A stretch of DNA of 64,000 nucleotides from Pseudomonadota bacterium (GTDB lineage Bacteria > Pseudomonadota > Gammaproteobacteria > Burkholderiales > Burkholderiaceae_B), in NCBI GenBank assembly GCA_023389155.1, contig JAEWEV010000015.1, positions 62,001-126,000 of the forward strand, read 5' to 3'. The notes under the pieces are model-generated. The model ran no database searches. It saw nothing but the letters and a program-made list of their open reading frames with translations, and was not told the DNA's origin. The position numbers and the translations under genes are program-made. Within the stretch, counting starts at the first letter, position 1, and the number at the start of each line of letters is the position of its first letter. Positions 25,557-34,707 of the stretch are shown one piece after another.

Positions 25557-27122
25557 TTACTTCTTAAGCGTCAGGCGAGGCCTACCACCTAGCGTAGGCA
25601 AGCGACTTGCTTCTGATTGCGTCTTTAGTTCAGTGAGAAAATGGGTGAAACCCCGTACGATCTCCCCATCCTCATCCTCATGCTCAGTAATGACAGAGTC
25701 GAGCCGAGACTCCATGCGGGAAAAGACCAACCGACTTGCAACTGCGACATGTTCCGGTACAGATGACAGGTAGCCGATCGGCACCGCCACAGCGTGGTGC
25801 GCTAAGTGAAAATGAAACATTGCACACACCAGCGTGTCTGGCACGATCAACAGTTCCAAACTCCCATCCATCAATGTGACGTCCGTTGCCAGGAGACGTT
25901 TAAAATGATTCTTGTACATATGCAGCCTCTCTTTAGGAAAGTGCCGTGGCTTCAGCACTGCCGCATACACCCCCGATGAGGTAGCGCTCTCTTCTTTGGG
26001 CTTGAGCAAGCTATCGATCTTTATCGCCAACTCTTTGGCTTTGCTTGTGCGTGCCCACAATGATGATTGCGGTGCCCACCATAATGCCGATGTCGGCTTA
26101 GACGCGGAAGCCTGTTGATGAATCTCAACATCAGAGCTTTCCACGTTCGATGAAGACGACTCCTTCTCTATCTCAGCCGAAGGCATAGCAGCCTGAATAC
26201 GCTCTATCAGCAAGTCTGCATTGCGCGGCAAGTACATTGCACCCAATATCGGCACCACACGTTCATCGTTAGCTCGTACAAGCCGGCTCAGGTGCACATC
26301 TTGGACATATCGGCGCAAGTCAAAACTATCAGCAGTGACATAGCGTTGGAGCAACGCCCCATCAAAGACTTCAATAAATTCTCGAAGGCGCTCATTTTCA
26401 CGCTTTTCGTAGTCGGCCAAAGCATCTGTAATTGCCTCCGCAATTTCCAACCGATTGCCAAAGTCCTCATCATCTATGTCCCGCCGTAAACTTGTCTGAC
26501 CATCAAGGTCAAGTTGAAATTTGCATGACAACGGGATACTAAAGCGCTCACCGGCATCAATAGCACTGATTTTGTAAATCTCGGCTTTGTCCTTGTTGCA
26601 AATTTGGTGAAAATTCTGCTGGAATGACTGTTCTGCATACTGTTTTGTTCGTGACTGCTTATCGACATTACGCATCGCCAATTCAACCTGCCAACTCACC
26701 CGCTTTAGGCGACTCGGGCGCCCCGCCGGGTTGAAACTGATCAGATCGAATACCACTTCAGCACTCCAGTCCTGGATCTTGAAAAAGCGCGGCAAATTAT
26801 CAGAACTAGCCGCTTCGAAACGCGCCAAAGCGTAACTGGTAAGCTCTAGATGATCATCGCTCCATTGCAATAGGCGCTCGTCCAGCAACGAGTCGAGCAC
26901 CGCATCCGTTTCCTTCTTTGAGAAACCGAAGAAGTCCTGTAATTGTTCGGGACTGAGCGTGCCACACACATATGCAATGCGTAGGGCAAATTCAGTGACA
27001 ACTGGCAATGCTTCCTCTGCGCTGATAGAACACGAAATAGCAAAGCTTTGTGCTGGAATAGCAAACGTGACCTCATCGACTGCGAGATACTCACGCAATT
27101 GCCTCTCTTCAAGCGTGATCAT
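25557..27122 (-). CDS. Unrecognised 521-residue partner of the NERD-kinase-helicase protein
   Basis: A soluble protein with no family I recognise. The N-terminal 110 residues look like a winged-helix-type module (LSPEQLQDFFGFSKKETDAV, then LDERLLQWSDDHLELT). The middle region contains VVFDLISFNPAGRPSRLKRV and a charged helical stretch (ADYEKRENERLREFIEVF). A Ser/Glu-rich linker (ESSSSNVESSDVE, about 325-340) leads to a C-terminal domain with HFKRLLATDVTLMDGSLELL and histidine-rich FHFHLAHHAVAVP. No HxK-x4-D phospholipase-D motif was found. Its ATG overlaps the stop of the 1,627-residue gene (ATGA), so the two are translationally coupled and probably work together. Base composition is AT-rich relative to the ICE backbone. 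Confidence 0.85.
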   Translation of the reverse strand: MITLEERQLREYLAVDEVTFAIPAQSFAISCSISAEEALPVVTEFALRIAYVCGTLSPEQLQDFFGFSKKETDAVLDSLLDERLLQWSDDHLELTSYALARFEAASSDNLPRFFKIQDWSAEVVFDLISFNPAGRPSRLKRVSWQVELAMRNVDKQSRTKQYAEQSFQQNFHQICNKDKAEIYKISAIDAGERFSIPLSCKFQLDLDGQTSLRRDIDDEDFGNRLEIAEAITDALADYEKRENERLREFIEVFDGALLQRYVTADSFDLRRYVQDVHLSRLVRANDERVVPILGAMYLPRNADLLIERIQAAMPSAEIEKESSSSNVESSDVEIHQQASASKPTSALWWAPQSSLWARTSKAKELAIKIDSLLKPKEESATSSGVYAAVLKPRHFPKERLHMYKNHFKRLLATDVTLMDGSLELLIVPDTLVCAMFHFHLAHHAVAVPIGYLSSVPEHVAVASRLVFSRMESRLDSVITEHEDEDGEIVRGFTHFLTELKTQSEASRLPTLGGRPRLTLKK

Positions 27123-30100
27123 ATTCGCACTCCTTCTATTTGGGATGCCTGCACCATAGCAAACGCTCGGCCATCGCGATGCTCCTCAATGTGTGCAAGT
27201 ACCCGACCCATCGGCGACTGCTGGTGACGCTCGCGCCACATACGAGCCGCGCCGACAATCACTAGTCGATCCATGGCACGCGAAATCGCTACGTTCACTC
27301 GTTCACGGCTACTCAAGAAACCTTGCACGAACTTGCCATTATTCCGAGTAGTGGCCACAATGATGATCCGGTTCTCCTTGCCTTGATAACTATCGACCGT
27401 ATCAATCTTGATTAGACGCCTGTAGCCCGTTGCCCAATCCTGCTCACTAAACAATCGCTGTAACAGACGCTGCTGTTCGGCATACATGCAAATGACCCCG
27501 ATGGGCTTATCATCCTCCGAGCAATCTTTCATCAGCGACTGGATAAAAGCTTCTGTAGTGCAAATCGAGCGTAATAAATCCAATATTTCATGGGCTTCAT
27601 AGAGATTATCGAAACCCGGCTCCTTGGGTCGGTCATATGATTCCCGCCCAGCATCCGAGGTATCGACCCAGGTTACAACGGCTTGGAGACGTTCCGGCAA
27701 TGCCTCAAACCAAGCTGGCGGATCACCCCGACCTGGCTGCAACGGCACGGGATAGAAGCAATCGGAGACCAACTGACCGATCGGTGGCGCCATGCGATAT
27801 TGAGTCTGCAACGTAGCGCCAACCTGCTGACCATAATCAGACTCAAACGCCCGTTCAAAATCGCTGCGTGTTAACACTGAGCGCTCCGACCACTGCAGAT
27901 CAGCAGCAATCCGTCGCACTTGTGGCTCTGTGTATAGCGGCGGTAGCTGGCGATGATCTCCAACCAACAGGACTCGCCGGCCCGACTGAATCGCAACTGC
28001 TAGCTCCCCAGGAGTGGCGCGGGCGGCCTCATCGACAATCACCCAGTCGTAGCGATTTTTCACAACCCCAAACTGTGACCTTCCCAGTCCCACACAAGTA
28101 CCGCACACTAAAGACCGTGTCTTCGCAAGAAACTCTTCAAAATTTCCGCGCAATGTACCTAGTCGATCCACCCACTCCTGCGCCATCTCTATGACTTGGT
28201 CGAGCTTAGCCACCGCATCGTGCGACGTCACACCGTAAGTCTCCATGGCTGTACGCTTCAGTTGCTCAACGATGTCACGTGGATCTTCTACATCCTGAAT
28301 TCCAAATTTCTCGATCGCCAACCTCCGAAAACGATCTGAGCGCTGTCCGATACGAGCCGGCAGAGAAGAAAGCTCTTCCTTAGAGACGTTTGACTGCTCC
28401 TGCTTGAGCATTAATCGATCGATTTCCCGACGCAAACTGCCAAGATGAAAGTCGATGTCGAACCAAGCTTCCACGAACGCGCTGGGTAGCCCCAGGTTGC
28501 GGTTTAACGCAGCAACCCGTCGGCGCATTTCGGAACGAAACAATTCTCGATAAGCCTGCAAAATTGAGGCCGAATGATGCGGCCGAAGTTGCTCCGACAC
28601 CATTCCCTCGGCGCCAAACCGCACCACATCAAGTGGCAGATTAGTATGCTGGCACAACTCGATGACTTTCTCGGCTGCGGTATTGACCGCCTCATGTGAC
28701 TGGCTCGCAAGCAGGATGCTTTTTGCACCATGAGCCATCGCATAGTGAATAAACGACGCAATAAACGCTGTCTTGCCCGTACCCGGAGGGCCTTGAAGCA
28801 GACTGAGCGGCCCCTTTGTCCATAGTTTGACGAAAGCGTCACGCTGTTGACGATTCAAGGAAAACACCAGTTTTCCCGAATCATCATAACGATCATACGT
28901 ATCAAGCTCTTCCTCAGTCGGCGGTGCTTGTAGGTCCTGAGGGGATGGACATAAACGAGGATCGAAGTAGTCAATCAGGTCAGGCAAAACAGACTCGCGC
29001 CCTAAGATGCGCATGACGGCCAAATGGCGGCGACGAAATGAAGATAGGTCTTGCTGGCTACGCAACTTAATACGCTCACCCACGCCTGTCTGCATGCGAA
29101 AGCGAGTGTTTTCAAGCACAAGGATGGACTGCGTGGTTTCACGGATATCGACGTCACCAATGCGCATCAACTCTCCGCTCACCTCTTGCAACGCCTCGAC
29201 CTTCGCATCAGACTCATAGTCAAGCGCTTCGCCTTCTTTGTGATAGGGAATACGCAACTTATCGCGACGACCCATCTCTCGCGTTACCGAAGCAACAATT
29301 TCGACCTCAGGCAACGTCGCTTCTTCAGCTTCTAGAATCGCACGCCAAAGAGCCTCGGTAGCTGGTACAGCACGCCCTGAACCAGTTATGTTGTCCTCTT
29401 CAAGTTCAGTCTGATCTACAGGTTCGTCAAGGCCAAGCATCCGAGCCTGAACCACAGCAACAGCCGAACTCACCTCCGGAAGTGCCAGCAAAGCTTTGAG
29501 CAGATCGTCAGCATTGTCTGCCGATGCGGGAAGAAACTGGATATCCGCTTGCAGCTTTGCGCATGCTTTATTAGCGGTATATACAAATTGGCTATGCGGC
29601 ATTTCACGCAGGCGCAGAGACCTAAACTCGAGCGTTTCAGGTTTGAGAAAAACGAGTAAACGCTGCCGCACTCCAGACACCGAAATTTCCACATGCGACG
29701 ACTTCTGCCCGTTACGCGGCCGTTCAATCGCGACTCCAATATGGAATTGTCCATTATCACCGTTAAGCGGTGCGCGTGAGGTCAGTTGACGGATGTTCAC
29801 GACAAAGGAAGGCCCAATGTCTGGTACGGGTGGGTTCAACAACTGATTCAGAGCGTCATCAATTAGATCGAGTGCGTGCACACGCAACTCACGATCAAGA
29901 CAGCGTCGAATCTCCTCACGCAAAGGTGCTGGATCCGTTTCCCCCCAAGACGAAACGCAGTCCAATAATTCCGCACAAATTTTCGCTACCGCGTAGCAAT
30001 CGCGCTGCTCCGGTGAGACTGTGCCGTAATCCCCAGGCGCATAGGCTATGTTGTGCGGCTCAACTCCCCCTCCCTGCAGGAGGTCAATGGCATCGATAAA

Positions 30101-32002
30101 GCGTACTTCACCGGATTCAACTAGGACATTACCAGGATGCAAATCACCGTGCTGAATATCCAAAGCATGAAGATGCCTAGTAGCCTTGACCAGTTGATGG
30201 CACAACGCAAGTATGTCTGACACCGTTTCACAGGCTGCGCCAGCTTCAAATATGCCATGACCATCCACCCAATGCTGGACTAGAAAAGTGCCGGCATCTG
30301 AAATGCCAAAATCGACTATTGGAGCTAACGACGTACTTGGCTGAGTTTTTATCAACCATGCTTTGTCGAGAAACGCCTTCAACACATGAGTTTCTTCCGA
30401 ACGCTTTGGATCTGGACGGCGACCGTACCAGATTTTGACAGAAACCGGTCGACCTCCAACCGTTGAGCGATAAAGATGACTGTTCCCTTGTTTGAGGTTT
30501 TCCTCCAAGGGATAAGTCACAATAGGCATGATCTCACTGAGATAAGGCTCAAAGGCGCGCATGTCCACCTCACCTTTGGGCTGCCTGCCAATGGCCAAAC
30601 CGTTCAGGGCATCGAGCATAACGCGGGCATTAGGAAAACGCGCTGATGGCACCAGATCTAGAGCTTTAGCAAACCAATCGGCCAGGTCTGGATCGCAAGT
30701 GATATCAGTTGGCTCTTCCCATTGGAAAATTCCCTCCGCCTGAGGCGGCGGGCTCAAAAACAGCACATGATGCGCTGCGGCTCCCAATAGGTAAACGTCA
30801 CCTTGAAACGCATCACTCGACTCACCTTGGCCTAGCTCAGAGTCCTCGGGAAGCACAGCCTGGCCCGCCCGCAGGCTGTTACGCAGAGGTCCCACTGTTC
30901 CTACTTCGGGAAAATAGGCAGTCAGTAAACCCGAGATAGAGACTTTCGAAGGACGTTCCAGCCACAGGCTATGATCACTAATATCACGGTGCGCCACACC
31001 AGCATCGTGCAAATCAGCAAAATGTGACAGCAAAACCTTAATAATGGCCAGGCGATCATTAAAGCTTATGTCTGGACCATGGCGTTGGACGAACTCATTA
31101 AGTCTGAGTTGACGTGAAGGTAGCCGATACAGCTCGCAAAAATCAGCGTCGATGTCGTCACGCGTTGGATGAGACAGCGGTTGAAGCACTACGCCATCTA
31201 AATACTCGCATTGCTCCTGGATAAAGCCTATGACCTTATGTTCGCGCAACGCAATGCGCGCGCGCTCATCAATGGTATCGGCAATACCTGACAGTACCGA
31301 AAAATCCCACCGCCGAAGCAATGCTTCATGACGCTGATCATCCTTCTTTACCGACTTGTACTCCTTGTACAACGCCTTTGGGTGTTGGAAGGTCGCCTCG
31401 CCAGCAATCCGAAAATTATTGAAGGAAAAGCCAGAGGGTTTGAAATCACGACCACGGAAAAACTGAGTGAAGACCTGCAGATGTTGATTTGGTTTTCCCG
31501 CACACGACGTACTAAATTCCCTCCGGTAGCCGCCTTGCTTAGCTATTTTCAGAAACTGATCGAGTGTACAAACAAACGCTTTCTCATCATCCGGTATTTC
31601 CGAGAAATCCGCAGGGCCGCACATTACAACGCGATAATCAATGAAAACCGAGCGGGCAGGCTCCTTAAGTCGATTACGTATCTTGGAAGAGAGAATCTTC
31701 CACTTATCCGCCAGAACCTTCACAGGCGAGCGGCCCATGTCTTCACCGTCACGTAGCCAATGATCCTGCATAGGCTCAATCTTGCCACGCCACTTTTTCA
31801 ACTCGATAAGCAAAAGTCGGTCATGGGTCAGTAATACCAAGTCGATTTCACGATCTCGATACGTCGTATCCATCATCATAAATCCGGCATAACCCTGCCA
31901 TGACTGACTGAACTCGGATGCGTTGAAGGCCGTGCGCATGCGCTCTAGAGCCTCCTTCTCCGACGCATGAATACCATCACTGCTAATGATGTCTATCTTC
32001 AT
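27119..32002 (-). CDS. NERD / pseudokinase / kinase / SF1 helicase fusion protein (putative defence)
   Basis: A 1,627-residue multidomain protein. Residues 1 to about 190 form a NERD nuclease-like domain (REIDLVLLTHDRLLLIELKKW). About 205-480 is a kinase-like domain with HRDISDHSLWL, lacking the catalytic-loop Lys and Asn and the DFG, hence a likely pseudokinase. About 490-745 is a second kinase domain with VSVKIWYG, HGDLHPGN (about 617) and FIDAIDLL, which keeps the key residues. About 1,045-1,610 is an SF1 Upf1-like helicase: GPPGTGKT (about 1,070), DEAARATPGE (about 1,322), GDHRQLPPL, QTQYRMAPP, VDSYQGKEN and ERVNVAISRA. The kinase plus SF1 helicase pairing recalls Mokosh type I defence, but with NERD instead of a visible PLD nuclease. 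Anti-phage function is inferred. Confidence 0.88.
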   Translation of the reverse strand: MKIDIISSDGIHASEKEALERMRTAFNASEFSQSWQGYAGFMMMDTTYRDREIDLVLLTHDRLLLIELKKWRGKIEPMQDHWLRDGEDMGRSPVKVLADKWKILSSKIRNRLKEPARSVFIDYRVVMCGPADFSEIPDDEKAFVCTLDQFLKIAKQGGYRREFSTSCAGKPNQHLQVFTQFFRGRDFKPSGFSFNNFRIAGEATFQHPKALYKEYKSVKKDDQRHEALLRRWDFSVLSGIADTIDERARIALREHKVIGFIQEQCEYLDGVVLQPLSHPTRDDIDADFCELYRLPSRQLRLNEFVQRHGPDISFNDRLAIIKVLLSHFADLHDAGVAHRDISDHSLWLERPSKVSISGLLTAYFPEVGTVGPLRNSLRAGQAVLPEDSELGQGESSDAFQGDVYLLGAAAHHVLFLSPPPQAEGIFQWEEPTDITCDPDLADWFAKALDLVPSARFPNARVMLDALNGLAIGRQPKGEVDMRAFEPYLSEIMPIVTYPLEENLKQGNSHLYRSTVGGRPVSVKIWYGRRPDPKRSEETHVLKAFLDKAWLIKTQPSTSLAPIVDFGISDAGTFLVQHWVDGHGIFEAGAACETVSDILALCHQLVKATRHLHALDIQHGDLHPGNVLVESGEVRFIDAIDLLQGGGVEPHNIAYAPGDYGTVSPEQRDCYAVAKICAELLDCVSSWGETDPAPLREEIRRCLDRELRVHALDLIDDALNQLLNPPVPDIGPSFVVNIRQLTSRAPLNGDNGQFHIGVAIERPRNGQKSSHVEISVSGVRQRLLVFLKPETLEFRSLRLREMPHSQFVYTANKACAKLQADIQFLPASADNADDLLKALLALPEVSSAVAVVQARMLGLDEPVDQTELEEDNITGSGRAVPATEALWRAILEAEEATLPEVEIVASVTREMGRRDKLRIPYHKEGEALDYESDAKVEALQEVSGELMRIGDVDIRETTQSILVLENTRFRMQTGVGERIKLRSQQDLSSFRRRHLAVMRILGRESVLPDLIDYFDPRLCPSPQDLQAPPTEEELDTYDRYDDSGKLVFSLNRQQRDAFVKLWTKGPLSLLQGPPGTGKTAFIASFIHYAMAHGAKSILLASQSHEAVNTAAEKVIELCQHTNLPLDVVRFGAEGMVSEQLRPHHSASILQAYRELFRSEMRRRVAALNRNLGLPSAFVEAWFDIDFHLGSLRREIDRLMLKQEQSNVSKEELSSLPARIGQRSDRFRRLAIEKFGIQDVEDPRDIVEQLKRTAMETYGVTSHDAVAKLDQVIEMAQEWVDRLGTLRGNFEEFLAKTRSLVCGTCVGLGRSQFGVVKNRYDWVIVDEAARATPGELAVAIQSGRRVLLVGDHRQLPPLYTEPQVRRIAADLQWSERSVLTRSDFERAFESDYGQQVGATLQTQYRMAPPIGQLVSDCFYPVPLQPGRGDPPAWFEALPERLQAVVTWVDTSDAGRESYDRPKEPGFDNLYEAHEILDLLRSICTTEAFIQSLMKDCSEDDKPIGVICMYAEQQRLLQRLFSEQDWATGYRRLIKIDTVDSYQGKENRIIIVATTRNNGKFVQGFLSSRERVNVAISRAMDRLVIVGAARMWRERHQQSPMGRVLAHIEEHRDGRAFAMVQASQIEGVRI

Positions 32003-32186
32003 TCTTGAATTCTCGGGATACAGGTCATGTCCGCAACAGCACTACGTTGGGCATTCGAAGCCCCGTGATCGGGAAGCCTAACCACAGCGCCATTTACTCC
32101 TTATATATGGCGAATGCAAACCTTCTGACTATGACGGTGAATAGATGCAGCAATAAATCAAAAGGTTTCGGAAACTTTAGGTTACC

Positions 32187-32402
32187 TTATCTTAACCTCT
32201 TAAACCCTCGACCACTAGCCATGAACCGCTCCAGCATATGTGGAATCAGCGTCACGGCATCGACAGCTTCCCCATACGTCTGCGCATGCTGCGCAGCATA
32301 GCGCTCCAGCTCCGCTTTCAGGCTGACCGGGCATGTGAAGGTCAGCTTAACGGTCGTTGTTGTAGGTAGCGGCCCCAAACGCAGCTTTCGGGTAGTGCTC
32401 AT
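32187..32402 (-). CDS. DUF2274-family protein, end of trb operon
   Basis: A 71-residue protein (LRLGPLPTTTTVKLTFTCPV, then LKAELERYAAQHAQTYG) of the DUF2274 family regularly found after trbI in Tn4371-like ICEs. It looks like a small ribbon-helix-helix-type protein. Its ATG overlaps the trbI stop by four bases, so it is the last gene of the mating operon. About 185 bases separate it from the start of the NERD-helicase gene, room for that operon's own promoter. Confidence 0.85.
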   Translation of the reverse strand: MSTTRKLRLGPLPTTTTVKLTFTCPVSLKAELERYAAQHAQTYGEAVDAVTLIPHMLERFMASGRGFKRLR

Positions 32403-33712
32403 TGTGATGCTCCCTTGTTGAAGAACAATGGCTGGTACGGTCGCAGCACTAAATCTTTGTTGACGATGATCCGCACCGGCAAGCCGGGGCGACTGGTCAA
32501 GGTGGGCTGGATGTTCATGTTGCGCCGGGTCATTTCCTGGCCGACCTGATTGATGCTGTCCTGGGCGCTGTCGCGTCCCGCGATGATGATGCGGTCGCCG
32601 TCTTGGCGGTTTTCCGGGGCGGCCAGCTCGGCGCCCACTCCCAGCAATGTTGTCAGTACCGCACCGCCAACGATGCGGCCCCAGTGCCAGTCCACCTCAT
32701 CTTCCAGGCCGGCATAGCCCGCCGGGTCGGTGCCGATCAGGTTATCCAGTGTGAGCGAGGACGTGTCAGGCAGGATGACCCGATGCCACACAACCTGTAC
32801 CCGGCTTTGGCCGTAGCTGACCTGGCTGTTGTAGCGGCCCAGGATGCGCGAGCCTTGCGGAATCAACAGATACTTGCCGGTCGCAGAGTCATAGACGGGT
32901 TCTGTCACAGTGCCGATGACATCGCCCGGAAGATCGGATTTGATGCCTGTCACCAAGGCCGCCGCGATCACCGTACCGGCCATGACCTGATATGGCGACA
33001 CGGGCATTTGCAGGTTGCCGGAATTACGGGTTTCCGCAGAGCCGGATTGCAGGAATGCCTCTTTCTGGTCTTGCCGGTTCTGTGCTGCGGTGGGGTCGGT
33101 CGGCTGTGCTGCTGTAGAAGCTGGGCCTGCGGCCAGCGGATCGAAGGCGGCCATCGCATTATCTATACCGGGAGCCACGGGCATGGCCTGTGCAGTCGCC
33201 GCCGCCGCAGGTTGTCCAGACTGCCCCTGGCCAGTGCGGAAAAATACCGACGAAGCAGCCGCCGCTTCAGCTTCTTTGCGCCGCGCTTCCCGTTCAGCAG
33301 CTTCAGCATCAACGCCCGGCGGCGCATAGGTGGCGACCGCTGGTTGCTGGCTATTCACGATGGCCGGCCCCAAGTCGCCGGGCAGCGGCGGGCCAAGTTC
33401 CGGCACATCGGGTGGCACTTCTGGTGTCAGCAGCATGGAGTAGTCTGCAGGCAAGGCATCAAGCCCTTCCGATTTTGACACCCGGTCCACGTTGTAAAGC
33501 TCGGTCTGTGTACCTGCACCTCGCCGCTGGGGTTGCAGCGACCAGATCGTGGCGCCCAGCACGGCCACCGACAGCCCGCCCACCAGCAGGGCTAAGGTGC
33601 GCCGGTTCAATCGCGTCACAGGCCGGGGCTGGGCGCGCAGCGCCACGGCTTCAGGTGCCACTTTATCGGCCGCTTGTGGCGTGGCTGGATCGGGTGCGCG
33701 TTCCTCACTCAT
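32399..33712 (-). CDS. trbI: TrbI (VirB10-like) conjugation protein
   Basis: VirB10-family energy-sensing scaffold spanning both membranes in the mating channel. It is 437 residues. One membrane helix (LALLVGGLSVAVLGATIW, about residues 40-57) is followed by a proline/alanine-rich periplasmic linker. The conserved beta-barrel domain follows: VIAAALVTGIKSDLPGD, VTEPVYDSATGKYLLIPQG, then LLGVGAELAAPENRQ. It lies between trbG and the DUF2274 gene, overlapping the latter by four bases. A diverged partial copy exists at 25,072-25,455. Confidence 0.95.
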   Translation of the reverse strand: MSEERAPDPATPQAADKVAPEAVALRAQPRPVTRLNRRTLALLVGGLSVAVLGATIWSLQPQRRGAGTQTELYNVDRVSKSEGLDALPADYSMLLTPEVPPDVPELGPPLPGDLGPAIVNSQQPAVATYAPPGVDAEAAEREARRKEAEAAAASSVFFRTGQGQSGQPAAAATAQAMPVAPGIDNAMAAFDPLAAGPASTAAQPTDPTAAQNRQDQKEAFLQSGSAETRNSGNLQMPVSPYQVMAGTVIAAALVTGIKSDLPGDVIGTVTEPVYDSATGKYLLIPQGSRILGRYNSQVSYGQSRVQVVWHRVILPDTSSLTLDNLIGTDPAGYAGLEDEVDWHWGRIVGGAVLTTLLGVGAELAAPENRQDGDRIIIAGRDSAQDSINQVGQEMTRRNMNIQPTLTSRPGLPVRIIVNKDLVLRPYQPLFFNKGASQ

Positions 33713-33714
33713 GT

Positions 33715-34707
33715 TCAGTTCCTCCGCGTCACACCATCAGTGCGTTCAATGCGCACCACGTCACCCCGATCACCGCCCAGGCGCAGTTCAGCCGCACCAA
33801 AGAGCCGATCCACGATGTAGTACGGTGAGCGGAAGCGGTAATTCACCAGTTGGCCGTCGCCTTCAGCGCCGATCACAAAGAGCGGAGGCAACTCTCCTTG
33901 CTCGATGCCAGCCGGAAACTGGATATAGACCTTCTGCCCATCATCAAAGGCCCGCAGCGGCTTCCAAGGTGGATTACTGCCGCTGACGGCATAGCGGAAA
34001 CGCAGATGTTCCAGCGCCACCCCACTATCAACAGGCGCACCGGCGTGCGCTGCCTGATTCTGACGCTGCAAAGCCAGCATCCGATCCTTCGGATACTCCC
34101 AGGACACGGACGCCATCCATGTCTTTTCGGTAGAAGTCAGTTCCAGCAGATAGGTGCGGCGGCTGGTGGTGATAACCAGATTCGTTTTCAGGCCAGAGCG
34201 GATAGGTTTAACCAGCACATTCACGCGCAAATCCGCACCGCTGCCGCTGGAGGTATCACCCACTATCCAGCGCACCGTGTCGCCGGCGGCGACCGTTACC
34301 AGTTCCTCGCCTGGCTGCAGCGCAATCACCGTCACGCGGCCCACGCCGGTATAGACCTGATATAGCGCGCCGTCGCTATAGGGCCAGACCTGAATGGCAT
34401 TGACGTAACCTTCGCGAGTGGGCGCAACCCGTGCTTCGGCATTGGCACGGGACACCCGCACTGTTTCATCGGCGGGTTCGGGCGTAACTTTACCAGCATC
34501 CGTACCGGGCAAGGGTTTCAGTTGCGCCGGCAGTGCCAGGGGTTCAGGCACAGCGATCACTTCGACCGGGCTAGGCGGCTCGGGCAGCAGTTCAGCCTGT
34601 ACCGGCTCATCGAGCGAGATGGCCGGTGGCGGCTTGCCCTGTGTGGCGCAGCCCGCCAGGGCAAGCAGGGCCAACGGAAAAGCGTAAAAGCGCAAAGACG
34701 GCATCAT
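33715..34707 (-). CDS. trbG: TrbG (VirB9-like) conjugation protein
   Basis: Outer-membrane core-complex lipoprotein-like component of the type IV secretion channel, 330 residues. The N-terminus MMPSLRFYAFPLALLALAGC carries a lipobox (LAGC), predicting a lipoprotein. The CagX/VirB9 domain is seen in INAIQVWPYSDGALYQVYTG, then PGEELVTVAAGDTVRW and the C-terminal NYRFRSPYYIVDRLFGAAEL. It follows trbF (four-base overlap) and precedes trbI (two-base gap). Confidence 0.93.
   Translation of the reverse strand: MMPSLRFYAFPLALLALAGCATQGKPPPAISLDEPVQAELLPEPPSPVEVIAVPEPLALPAQLKPLPGTDAGKVTPEPADETVRVSRANAEARVAPTREGYVNAIQVWPYSDGALYQVYTGVGRVTVIALQPGEELVTVAAGDTVRWIVGDTSSGSGADLRVNVLVKPIRSGLKTNLVITTSRRTYLLELTSTEKTWMASVSWEYPKDRMLALQRQNQAAHAGAPVDSGVALEHLRFRYAVSGSNPPWKPLRAFDDGQKVYIQFPAGIEQGELPPLFVIGAEGDGQLVNYRFRSPYYIVDRLFGAAELRLGGDRGDVVRIERTDGVTRRN

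Noticed and set aside
25557..27122. Phospholipase-D (HKD) nuclease motif in the 521-residue partner
   Set aside because: I looked for HxK-x4-D, expected for a Mokosh-type partner. Only HMYK and a His-rich stretch are present, neither fitting.
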